7,823 nucleotides of DNA, from positions 1 to 7,823 of the forward strand of contig URNK01000079.1 in the NCBI GenBank assembly GCA_900549195.1, given 5' to 3'. Positions 1-6,542 of this stretch are shown here, piece by piece. The notes beneath the pieces are model-generated. The model saw nothing but the letters and a program-made list of their open reading frames with translations. It was not told where the DNA came from and ran no database searches. The position numbers and the translations under genes were made by a program. The stretch is from an uncultured Collinsella sp. (lineage in GTDB: Bacteria > Actinomycetota > Coriobacteriia > Coriobacteriales > Coriobacteriaceae). Numbering within the stretch: position 1 is the first letter of the stretch; each line of letters begins with the position of its first letter.

Positions 1-42
1 CGTAAGGAGGCGTCGGCAGCGTCAGATGTGTATAAGAGACAG
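1..42 (+). other. Sequencing adapter contamination (Nextera i5 adapter with index and Tn5 mosaic end)
   Basis: This stretch is not genomic. Bases 24-42 match the 19-bp Tn5/Nextera mosaic end (AGATGTGTATAAGAGACAG), and bases 11-24 match the rest of the Nextera read-1 adapter (CGTCGGCAGCGTCA). Bases 2-9 read GTAAGGAG, which I recall as Nextera i5 index 505, and base 1 (C) fits the last base of the P5 segment before the index. Base 10 is G where the adapter has T, the only mismatch. An open frame that appears to start at base 28 is an artefact of this adapter; no gene should be started here. Confidence 0.97.
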
Positions 43-184
43 CACGTATCATATCGAGGAAGCTTCCGAGCTCCAGGCCGCGTGGTTTACCGACGCTCAC
101 CACATCGGCATCACCGCCGGAGCCTCCACCCCGCAAGAACACATCGAGCGCGCCGTCACGCGCATCAAGGAGCTTTGCCGCTAA
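43..184 (+). CDS. ispH: 4-hydroxy-3-methylbut-2-enyl diphosphate reductase (IspH/LytB), C-terminal fragment
   Basis: This is the last 46 codons of IspH, cut by the contig end. IspH is the [4Fe-4S] enzyme of the last step of the MEP isoprenoid pathway: it reduces HMBPP to IPP and DMAPP in the cytoplasm. The fragment reads in the frame starting at base 44 and ends in TAA at 182-184. It contains TYHIEEASEL, then AAWF, then the family signature GITAGASTP. The Ser of GAS should correspond to a substrate-binding Ser of E. coli IspH (Ser269). It ends soon after the signature (EHIERAVTRIKEL), as expected for a stand-alone enzyme and not the IspH-S1 fusion seen in some Firmicutes. The iron-sulfur cysteines lie outside the window. 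The next gene starts 2 nt after the stop, so the two are probably co-transcribed. Confidence 0.9.
167..172 (+). promoter_or_regulatory. Shine-Dalgarno site of the DUF512 gene, with unusually long spacing
   Basis: AAGGAG lies inside the last codons of ispH, 14 nt before the ATG at 187, longer than the usual 5-9 nt. The only in-frame alternative near it is a TTG at 175, just 2 nt from the site, which is too close. I therefore keep ATG 187 and suspect that initiation is helped by ribosomes terminating at the ispH stop (182-184). Confidence 0.5.
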
Positions 185-186
185 TC

Positions 187-1629
187 ATGGACCAGACCGT
201 ACCCGCATACGCCGCCGAGGTGGCCGATTACGGGCGCAGCCGCGACCCCGAGCCGGGTGAGGGCGCGCTCGTTAAGAACGTGCGTCCCGAGTCGCCCGCA
301 TGGGATGTGGGTATCGAGCCGGGCATGCGCGTGCTCACGGTCAACGGCGAGCAGCTCACCGACATGATCGTATGGCTCTGGGAGGCCGACGACGACACCG
401 TCGACCTCGAGGTTTTCGACCCGCGCGACAACACCGTCACCCCCGTCGAGCTCGACCGCTTCCCGGGAGAGGACTGGGGCCTTGAGTTCGATGGCCCCAT
501 CTTCGATGGCATGCGCACCTGCGTGAACGCCTGCGTGTTCTGCTTTATGACGATGCTCCCCAAGGGCGGCCGCTCAACGCTCTATATTCGCGATGACGAC
601 TACCGCCTGAGCTTTTTGCAGGGCAACTTTGTCACGCTCACGAACCTCTCCGACGAGGATGTGCAAAACGTCATCGAACGTAACATGAGCCCCATGAACG
701 TGTCGGTCCACGCCGTGAGCCCCGACGTCCGCCGCCGTATGATGGGCCGCAACGCCCAGCGCGGCATGGATGTGCTCGAGGCCATCATGGCCGCCGGCAT
801 AGAGATTCATGCGCAGATCGTGTTGTGCCCCGGCATGAACGACGGCGAGGAGCTGGAAAAGACCCTGCGCTTTTGCGAGGAGCACGAGCAAATCACCAGC
901 CTGGGCATTGTGCCGCTCGGTTTTACCAAGCATCAAAACCGCTTTAGCTGGTCCTACAGCGACAAGCCCGAGCTGGCGCGCGAGACCATCGCCATGATCC
1001 GACCGTTCCAGGACCGCGCCTTCGAGCGCTTTGGCCGCCACACCTTCCAGATGAGCGACGAGTTCTATCTGGACGCTGGCATCGATCCTCCCGAGGCTGA
1101 CTTTTACGACGGCTACCCGCAGTACTACGACGGCATCGGCATGATCCGCTCATATCTGGACGAGACCGACGACGTGCTTGCAACCGACGCCGAGCGTCTG
1201 GCCCGCGTCCGCGCTGGCATCGCCGAGCGTAACCAGCGTCTTCTGTGCCTCTCCGGCGCCAGCGCGCGCGACACCGTGGCGCGCTTTGTGGAGTCGCCGC
1301 ATGGTCTCGGCGGCACCGTCACAGCCATCAAGAACCGCTACTTTGGCGGCAACGTGGACGTGACCGGCCTCATCGTCGCGTGTGACATTCTGGAGCAGCT
1401 GCCCCAAGATCTGTCGGGGGTTATGCTCTTTGTGCCTAAGCTCATGTTCAACGCTGACGGCATGACGCTTGACGAGTATCATCGTGACGATTTACTCGCA
1501 AGCCTTACCGGTCGCGGCGCCGAGGTTCATGTGGTGTCGACCATGCCGCATGAGCTGCTCGATACCCTGGAGCACATCCTTGGCATTGTGCCTGCCGACT
1601 CTACTAATTCCGCTGACCCTACCCATTAA
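187..1629 (+). CDS. DUF512 family protein: PDZ domain plus radical-SAM-like core
   Basis: This 480-residue protein belongs to the DUF512 family (related to TIGR03279), common in Firmicutes and cyanobacteria and without an established function. An N-terminal PDZ-like domain (about residues 26-85) carries ESPAWDVGIEPGMRVLTVNG. A radical-SAM-type CxxxCxxC motif follows at Cys112, Cys116 and Cys119, which should bind a [4Fe-4S] cluster. Next come LPKG and the family block DDDYRLSFLQGNF (residues 136-148), then the DUF512 part with YFGGNVDVTGL. No signal peptide or membrane segment is seen, so it is probably cytoplasmic. ATG 187 is chosen because the frame upstream lies over ispH and the adapter, and because it leaves a normal short N-terminus before the PDZ domain. 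It sits directly before der, a linkage also known in Clostridia, which hints at a role tied to ribosome maturation or envelope growth. That role is inference. Confidence 0.88.
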   Translation: MDQTVPAYAAEVADYGRSRDPEPGEGALVKNVRPESPAWDVGIEPGMRVLTVNGEQLTDMIVWLWEADDDTVDLEVFDPRDNTVTPVELDRFPGEDWGLEFDGPIFDGMRTCVNACVFCFMTMLPKGGRSTLYIRDDDYRLSFLQGNFVTLTNLSDEDVQNVIERNMSPMNVSVHAVSPDVRRRMMGRNAQRGMDVLEAIMAAGIEIHAQIVLCPGMNDGEELEKTLRFCEEHEQITSLGIVPLGFTKHQNRFSWSYSDKPELARETIAMIRPFQDRAFERFGRHTFQMSDEFYLDAGIDPPEADFYDGYPQYYDGIGMIRSYLDETDDVLATDAERLARVRAGIAERNQRLLCLSGASARDTVARFVESPHGLGGTVTAIKNRYFGGNVDVTGLIVACDILEQLPQDLSGVMLFVPKLMFNADGMTLDEYHRDDLLASLTGRGAEVHVVSTMPHELLDTLEHILGIVPADSTNSADPTH

Positions 1630-1634
1630 AGGAG
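1630..1634 (+). promoter_or_regulatory. Shine-Dalgarno site that fixes the der start
   Basis: AGGAG, within AAAGGAGAG, begins just after the DUF512 stop codon (1627-1629) and lies 5 nt before ATG 1640. The der frame is open upstream to about 1469, but that part overlaps the DUF512 gene and encodes nothing Der-like. Der proteins begin a few residues before the first P-loop, so this site and ATG 1640 define the start. Confidence 0.8.
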
Positions 1635-1639
1635 AGCAG

Positions 1640-2974
1640 ATGAAACCTATCGTCGCCGTCGTCGGACGCCCCAACGTGGGCAAGTCCACGCTCGTTAACC
1701 GCCTGGCCCAGACCTCGGACGCCATCGTCCACGAGTCTCGCGGCGTCACGCGCGACCGCTCGTACCACACGGCCGATTGGAACGGCCGCGAGTTCACCAT
1801 CGTCGACACGGGCGGCATCGAGCCGCTCAAGAGCGATGACGTGTTTGCCACGTCCATCCGCGACCAGGCGCTCGCCGCCGCCGAGGAAGCCGCCGTCATC
1901 CTGTTTGTGGTCGACGGCCGCACCGGCGTCACCGAGGAGGACGAGTCGGTCGCCCGCATGCTCAAGCGCTGCGACAAGCCGGTCTTTCTGCTGGTGAACA
2001 AGCTCGACAACCCCGATCGCGAAAACGACAGCATCTGGGAGTTCTATTCGCTCGGCATCGGCGAGCCCACGCCGCTCTCGGCCCTGCATGGCCACGGCAC
2101 GGGCGACCTGCTCGATGACATCGTGGCCCTGCTTCCGGAGGAAGAGGACGAGGTCGCCGATGAGTTCCCCGACGCGCTGAACGTCGCCATCATCGGCCGT
2201 CCCAACGCCGGTAAGTCGTCGCTGTTCAACCGCATCCTGGGCGCCGACCGCTCTATCGTGTCCAACATTGCCGGCACGACGCGCGACGCCATCGACACCG
2301 TCGTGGAGCGCAACGGCAAGCACTACCGCATGGTCGACACCGCGGGCATTCGCAAGAAGAGCACCGTGTACGAGAACATCGAGTACTACTCCATGGTCCG
2401 CGGCCTGCGCGCCATCGACCGCGCCGACGTGGCGCTGCTCGTCGTCGACGCCTCCGTTGGCGTTACCGAACAGGACCAGAAGGTCATGGGTCTTGCCATC
2501 GAGCGCGGCTGTGCCATCGTTGTGCTGCTCAACAAGTGGGATCTGCTCGACGACGACCGTAAGCGCGAGGCCTGCATGGAGACCATCGACCGCCGTCTGG
2601 GCGTCATGGCTCCCTGGGCCCAGTACCTGCGCATCTCTGCCCTGACCGGTCGCAGCGTCGAGAAGATCTGGGCGATGGTCGACGCCGCCGAGAAGACGCG
2701 CTCGCAGAAGATCAGCACCTCGCGCCTCAATACGTTCCTCACCGACCTGCGCGAGTTCGGTCATACCGTGGTAGATGGCAAGCGCCGCCTGCGCATGCAC
2801 TACGTGACCCAGACGGGCGTCAACCCGCCGACGTTCACGTTCTTCGTCAACCACAGCGACTTGGTCAACGACACCTACCAGCGCTATGTGGAGAACCGCA
2901 TGCGCTCGACCTTCGACTTTGCCGGCACGCCCATTCGACTCTTCTTTAGGAAGAAGGAGCAAAAGGATGCATAA
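1640..2974 (+). CDS. der: Ribosome assembly GTPase Der (EngA)
   Basis: This 444-residue protein is Der, the GTPase with two tandem G domains that acts in late 50S subunit maturation. The first G domain has GRPNVGKS (residues 9-16), DTGG (56-59) and NKLD (120-123). The second has GRPNAGKS (186-193), DTAG (233-236) and NKWD (298-301). The C-terminal KH-like domain (about 350-440) includes TQTGVNPPTFTFFVNH and ends with GTPIRLFFR, typical of the family. Length and all G motifs are normal, so it should be active. An acidic linker (EEEDEVADE) separates the two G domains. The start is supported by a good ribosome binding site 5 nt upstream. The stop codon overlaps the beginning of plsY by 8 nt, which suggests translational coupling. 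Confidence 0.97.
   Translation: MKPIVAVVGRPNVGKSTLVNRLAQTSDAIVHESRGVTRDRSYHTADWNGREFTIVDTGGIEPLKSDDVFATSIRDQALAAAEEAAVILFVVDGRTGVTEEDESVARMLKRCDKPVFLLVNKLDNPDRENDSIWEFYSLGIGEPTPLSALHGHGTGDLLDDIVALLPEEEDEVADEFPDALNVAIIGRPNAGKSSLFNRILGADRSIVSNIAGTTRDAIDTVVERNGKHYRMVDTAGIRKKSTVYENIEYYSMVRGLRAIDRADVALLVVDASVGVTEQDQKVMGLAIERGCAIVVLLNKWDLLDDDRKREACMETIDRRLGVMAPWAQYLRISALTGRSVEKIWAMVDAAEKTRSQKISTSRLNTFLTDLREFGHTVVDGKRRLRMHYVTQTGVNPPTFTFFVNHSDLVNDTYQRYVENRMRSTFDFAGTPIRLFFRKKEQKDA
2941..2959 (+). promoter_or_regulatory. plsY ribosome binding site within a small inverted repeat
   Basis: AAGGAG at 2954-2959 lies 7 nt before ATG 2967 and decides the plsY start, since the frame is open back to 2886 inside der. 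The sequence also forms a perfect 6-bp inverted repeat: CTTCTT (2941-2946), loop TAGG, AAGAAG (2951-2956). The right arm overlaps the first half of the ribosome binding site. The stem could partly mask plsY until a ribosome finishing der opens it. The binding site is clear; the regulatory effect is inference, and the stem is short and AU-rich. Confidence 0.55.
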
Positions 2975-3650
2975 TCCGATTCTGCTGACCGCCATCTGCG
3001 CCGTGGTCTCGTTCTTTATCGGGGCGATTCCGTTTGGCCTGATCCTGGGCCGCGTGTTCAACCACACCGACATTCGCAAGGCGGGCTCCGGCAACATCGG
3101 CACCACCAACGCACTGCGCGTAGCCGGCCCCAAGGTGGCCGCGCTCACGCTGCTGCTCGACTGCCTTAAGGGCGCCATCTGCGTCCTTATCGCCCGTCCA
3201 CTCATTGCCGACTTGGGCTATGGTTTTCCGCCGAGTATTATGGCCCCCGGCGCCGCCGGCGACTGGATGCTCGGCGTCATTTGCCTGGCAGCGGTGTGGG
3301 GCCATATCTTCTCGCCCTACCTCAACTTCCATGGAGGCAAGGGTATCGCAGTTGGTCTGGGTGTCATCCTCGCCTGGTACTGGCCTATTGGCCTGTCGCT
3401 GCTGGGCATGTTTATCGTGGCCGTCGCCATCACCAAGTTTGTGTCGGTGGGCTCGCTTGCCGCTGCCATCGGTCTTCCCATCGCTGCCTGCGCGGTCTTT
3501 CCGTACAGCAGCCTAGGACTTAAGTTTTGCATGGCGATGATCGGCATCACCGTGGTGTGGGCCCATCGTGCGAACATCAAAAAGCTCATGACCGGTAAGG
3601 AGTCCAAGCTCTCGTTTACCAAGCGCGTCACCGAGCCCGACGATAAGTAG
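2967..3650 (+). CDS. plsY: Glycerol-3-phosphate acyltransferase PlsY
   Basis: This 227-residue integral membrane enzyme moves an acyl group from acyl-phosphate to sn-glycerol 3-phosphate to give lysophosphatidic acid, the first acylation in phospholipid synthesis. The three conserved PlsY loop motifs are visible: GSGNIGTTN (residues 40-48), HGGKG (122-126) within a GHIFSPYLNF context, and HRANI (200-204) followed by KLMTGKES. Hydrophobic stretches between them fit the several transmembrane helices of the family, beginning with residues 5-28. The usual length is about 200 residues; the small excess is a charged tail ending in EPDDK. The start overlaps der by 8 nt and has AAGGAG 7 nt upstream. 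The acyl-phosphate supplier PlsX is not in the window. The next gene, gpsA, makes the acceptor substrate, a common and sensible pairing. Confidence 0.96.
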   Translation: MHNPILLTAICAVVSFFIGAIPFGLILGRVFNHTDIRKAGSGNIGTTNALRVAGPKVAALTLLLDCLKGAICVLIARPLIADLGYGFPPSIMAPGAAGDWMLGVICLAAVWGHIFSPYLNFHGGKGIAVGLGVILAWYWPIGLSLLGMFIVAVAITKFVSVGSLAAAIGLPIAACAVFPYSSLGLKFCMAMIGITVVWAHRANIKKLMTGKESKLSFTKRVTEPDDK

Positions 3651-3659
3651 GAGAGAGTC

Positions 3660-4667
3660 ATGAATGTTGCGCTGATTGGCTCTGGCTCCTGGGGAACCGC
3701 CGTCGCCGGCCTTGCCGCCGCGCGAGCCGAGCGCGTGACCATGTGGGCCCATAGCGAGCAGACGGCCGCCGGCATCAATGGCGAGCACCGCAACCCCCGC
3801 TACCTTGTGGGCTACGAGCTGCCCGGCAACGTCGTCGCCACGACCGAGCTCGTGCAGGCGCTCGACGGCGCCGAGGCCATCATCTTTGCCGTTCCTTCGA
3901 CGCACCTTCGCAGCGTGTGCCACCAGGCCGCGCCCTTTATCGCCGCCGATACCCCGGTGCTCTGCCTCACCAAGGGCATTGAGCCCGAGTCCGGCCTGCT
4001 CATGAGCGAGGTCATCGCCAGCGAAATCGGCAACGAGGCGCGCGTGGCGGCCCTCTCGGGCCCCAACCATGCCGAGGAGATTTGCCGCGGCGGACTTTCT
4101 GCCGCCGTCATCGCCAGCGAAGATCCGCAGATAGGGGAGGCCTTTAAGGACCTGCTCCTGTCCACGGCCTTCCGCATCTATCTGTCGCAAGACATGACCG
4201 GTGTCGAGGTCTGCGGCGCCATGAAAAATGTCATCGCCATCGTGTGCGGCATCTCCGCCGGCACCGGCGCGGGCGACAACACGCTCGCCCTCATCATGAC
4301 GCGCGGCCTAGCCGAGATCAGCCGTCTGGTGCACGCCCGCGGCGGTCAAGCTATGACCTGCATGGGACTTGCCGGCATGGGAGACCTCATTGCCACCTGT
4401 ACCTCGGAGCATTCGCGCAACCGCACCTTTGGCTACGAGTTTGCCCACGGCGTTTCGCTCGACGAGTACCAGACGCGCACGCATATGGTTGTCGAGGGCG
4501 CCGTCGCGGCCCGCAGCGTCAGCGAACTTGCCCGTTCACTGGGCGTAGACATTCCGCTCACCTTTGCCGTGGAGCAAACGCTCTACAACGGTGTTACTTT
4601 GGATAGGGCACTCGAGATTCTTACCGACCGCGTCCCCTCTCAAGAGTTCTACGGACTCACCGACTAG
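3660..4667 (+). CDS. gpsA: Glycerol-3-phosphate dehydrogenase [NAD(P)+] GpsA
   Basis: This 335-residue cytoplasmic enzyme reduces dihydroxyacetone phosphate to sn-glycerol 3-phosphate with NAD(P)H, supplying the substrate for PlsY encoded just upstream. The N-terminal Rossmann dinucleotide site is GSGSWGTA (residues 7-14). The family signature SGPNHAEE begins at Ser133. The catalytic Lys is Lys189, in GAMKNVIAI. Asp206 and Asn207 sit in GAGDNTLALIMTRG, and the RNR substrate motif is at 253-255. Length is normal for the family and no key residue is missing. The gene starts 9 nt after plsY; its ribosome binding site AGGAG (3649-3653) overlaps the plsY stop codon and lies 6 nt before the ATG. 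The stop TAG at 4665-4667 is followed by an 18-nt gap, the largest in the window. Confidence 0.97.
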   Translation: MNVALIGSGSWGTAVAGLAAARAERVTMWAHSEQTAAGINGEHRNPRYLVGYELPGNVVATTELVQALDGAEAIIFAVPSTHLRSVCHQAAPFIAADTPVLCLTKGIEPESGLLMSEVIASEIGNEARVAALSGPNHAEEICRGGLSAAVIASEDPQIGEAFKDLLLSTAFRIYLSQDMTGVEVCGAMKNVIAIVCGISAGTGAGDNTLALIMTRGLAEISRLVHARGGQAMTCMGLAGMGDLIATCTSEHSRNRTFGYEFAHGVSLDEYQTRTHMVVEGAVAARSVSELARSLGVDIPLTFAVEQTLYNGVTLDRALEILTDRVPSQEFYGLTD

Positions 4668-4685
4668 CGCAGAAAGGCTACTACC

Positions 4686-5357
4686 ATGGGTTCCATCAAA
4701 ATCGCTCCGTCCGTCCTCTCGGCCGACATGGCCAACCTCAAGGGCGAACTCGACAAGATCGCCGGTGCCGACTACGTGCACTTCGACGTCATGGACGGCC
4801 ACTTTACCGGCAACCTGACCTTTGGCGTTGACATCCTTAAGGCCGTCAAGCGCTCCACCGATGTACCGGTCGACGCGCACCTGATGGTGTCGAACCCCGA
4901 TGAGACGGTCGATTGGTACGCCGACGCCGGTGCCGACATGATCAACGTGCACTACGAGGCTTCCACGCACCTGCACCGCACGCTCACCCATCTGCAGCAG
5001 CGCGGCGTTAAGGCCGGCGTGGTGCTCAACCCCGCCACCCCCGTGTGCGTGCTCGAGAGCATCATCGACGTCGTCGATATGGTACTGCTTATGAGCGTGA
5101 ACCCGGGCTTTGGCGGCCAGAGCTTTATCCCTGGCACTCTGCATAAGCTCCACGAGCTCAAAGCCATATGCGAGCGCCACGGCGTGTCGCCCCTCATCGA
5201 GGTCGACGGCGGTATTTCATCCAAGAACATTGCCGAGGTCGTCAAGGCTGGCGCCAACGTACTCGTGGCCGGTTCCGCCGTATTTAAATCCGAAGATCCC
5301 GCTGCCGAGGTTGCGCTGCTGCAGAAGCTGGGCAACGAAGCTGCACAGGAGGCATAA
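4686..5357 (+). CDS. rpe: Ribulose-phosphate 3-epimerase
   Basis: This 223-residue TIM-barrel enzyme interconverts D-ribulose 5-phosphate and D-xylulose 5-phosphate in the non-oxidative pentose phosphate pathway. It starts with the typical IAPSVLSAD (Ser9 region). The metal-binding and catalytic residues are His32 and Asp34 (HFDVMDGHF), His65 (DAHLMV) and Asp174 (EVDGGIS). MSVNPGFGGQSF and the phosphate-binding VAGSAVF near the end are also present. The loop usually reading GHFVPN reads GHFTGN here (residues 38-43), a local change outside the metal ligands. ATG 4686 is supported by the alignment of the N-terminus and by a modest ribosome binding site, AAAGG (4673-4677), 8 nt upstream. Rpe has no direct tie to the lipid genes before it; co-transcription is inferred from the spacing. 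Confidence 0.96.
   Translation: MGSIKIAPSVLSADMANLKGELDKIAGADYVHFDVMDGHFTGNLTFGVDILKAVKRSTDVPVDAHLMVSNPDETVDWYADAGADMINVHYEASTHLHRTLTHLQQRGVKAGVVLNPATPVCVLESIIDVVDMVLLMSVNPGFGGQSFIPGTLHKLHELKAICERHGVSPLIEVDGGISSKNIAEVVKAGANVLVAGSAVFKSEDPAAEVALLQKLGNEAAQEA
5347..5352 (+). promoter_or_regulatory. Consensus Shine-Dalgarno site of the cysteine desulfurase gene
   Basis: A full AGGAGG lies within the last codons of rpe, 11 nt before ATG 5364. It is the strongest ribosome binding site in the window. It suggests that the cysteine desulfurase initiates well on its own and does not depend only on ribosomes leaving rpe. Confidence 0.7.
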
Positions 5358-5363
5358 ACCCTT

Positions 5364-6542
5364 ATGACCGCAGGTCAAAACCGCATACCCGTGAATCTTG
5401 ACTATGCCGCCTCGACGCCCATGCGCGCCGAGGCGCGCCTTGCGCAGCGCGAATACGACGACAGCGAGCTTGCCGGCGTCAACCCCAACTCGCTGCATTC
5501 GCTCGGCCGCAAGGCCGCTGCGCGCCTTGAAGTCGCGCGTCGCGAGATTGCCCGCAGCTTTGGCGAGCGCGTCCGTCCGTCCGAGATTGTTCTGACCAAC
5601 GGCGGCACCGAAGCCAACCAGCTGGCGCTGCTCGGTCTTGCCGAGGGCGCTCGTCAGCGCGATCGCAAGCGTAACCGCGTGATCGTATCTGCCATCGAGC
5701 ACGATTCGATTCTGGACAACCTGCCGCTGCTGCGTGCCGCCGGCTTTACCGTCGACCTGGTGCAGCCCTGCCGCGCGGGCTACATTGAGCCCGCCACGCT
5801 TGTCGAGCTGCTAGGCGACGACGTGGCGCTCGTGAGCATTATGGTCGCCAACAACGAGACCGGCGTGGTGCAGCCCATCCGCGAGCTAGCCGCTGCCGCA
5901 CACGCCGCAGGCGCCTTGTTCCACACCGATGCCATCCAGGGCTATCTGCATATTCCGCTCGATGTTACCGAGCTGGGAGTTGACGCCATGACCGTTGCTG
6001 CGCACAAGATCGGTGGCCCCGTGGCATCCGGCGCGCTCTACCTTAAGAACCGCACGCCGCTGCGCCCGCGAATCTTTGGCGGCGGACAGGAAGCCGGACG
6101 TCGCGCCGGCACGCAGGATCTGCGCACGCAGCTCGCCTTTGCCGCTGCCGCCCGCACGCTGACGCTCCATGTGGCCGAGGAGCGCGAGAAGCTGCAAGCC
6201 CTTTCCGACAAGCTCTACGCCAAGCTTACGGCCCATCCGCGCATTCACGCCACCATGGGCGACTATGCGCATGCCGACCGTCTGCCCGGCATGGTATCGA
6301 TCTACATTGACGGCATGGACTCCGAGGAGCTCATTATCAAGCTCGACGCCGCCGGCTTTGAGGTATCGGCCGGTTCCGCCTGCTCGAGCGGCAGCATGGA
6401 CCCGAGCCATGTTTTAAGCGCGATGGGCATCGGTCGCGAGCAGGCCCTGGGTGCACTGCGTATCTCCTTCGATGACCGTGTGGACCCGGCCGATCTGGAC
6501 GAGTTTGCCCAGACGCTGCTCTCGATCGTGGGTGCCGCATGA
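5364..6542 (+). CDS. Cysteine desulfurase, IscS/NifS family
   Basis: This 392-residue PLP-dependent class V aminotransferase-fold enzyme should remove sulfur from L-cysteine as an enzyme persulfide, giving alanine. N-terminal NLDYAASTPM is typical. His113 (in AIEHDS) should stack on PLP, Asp189 and Gln192 (HTDAIQG) should contact it, and Lys215 (in AAHKIGGP) should form the Schiff base. The catalytic persulfide Cys is Cys340 in SAGSACSSGSMDPSHVL, placing the protein in the IscS/NifS (group I) branch and not with SufS. No scaffold (iscU, sufU), iscR, mnmA or thiI lies beside it within the window, so the acceptor (Fe-S assembly or tRNA thiolation) cannot be told, and I give no symbol. The gene begins 6 nt after rpe. 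Its stop overlaps the NIF3 gene start as ATGA. Confidence 0.94.
   Translation: MTAGQNRIPVNLDYAASTPMRAEARLAQREYDDSELAGVNPNSLHSLGRKAAARLEVARREIARSFGERVRPSEIVLTNGGTEANQLALLGLAEGARQRDRKRNRVIVSAIEHDSILDNLPLLRAAGFTVDLVQPCRAGYIEPATLVELLGDDVALVSIMVANNETGVVQPIRELAAAAHAAGALFHTDAIQGYLHIPLDVTELGVDAMTVAAHKIGGPVASGALYLKNRTPLRPRIFGGGQEAGRRAGTQDLRTQLAFAAAARTLTLHVAEEREKLQALSDKLYAKLTAHPRIHATMGDYAHADRLPGMVSIYIDGMDSEELIIKLDAAGFEVSAGSACSSGSMDPSHVLSAMGIGREQALGALRISFDDRVDPADLDEFAQTLLSIVGAA

Noticed and set aside
28..186. N-terminal extension of the DUF512 protein by 53 codons
   Set aside because: The extension begins inside the Nextera adapter and then reads ispH in the wrong frame. The ispH frame ending at 184 encodes the recognisable GITAGASTP signature.
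1469..1639. N-terminal extension of Der
   Set aside because: This overlaps the end of the DUF512 gene, and Der proteins begin a few residues before the first P-loop. ATG 1640 has an AGGAG site at the right distance.
1619..3205. Long open frame on the minus strand (528 codons) opposite der and plsY
   Set aside because: It is antisense to two clear genes, has low-complexity Val/Asp/Ala/His-rich sequence with no family motif, and arises from the GC-rich third codon positions of the real genes. Similar minus-strand frames lie opposite gpsA, rpe and the cysteine desulfurase.
4665..4680. Small inverted repeat TAGC...GCTA in the gpsA-rpe gap as a terminator
   Set aside because: The stem is only 4 bp with an 8-nt loop and no T-run follows. 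It is too weak to be a terminator, and rpe follows immediately.
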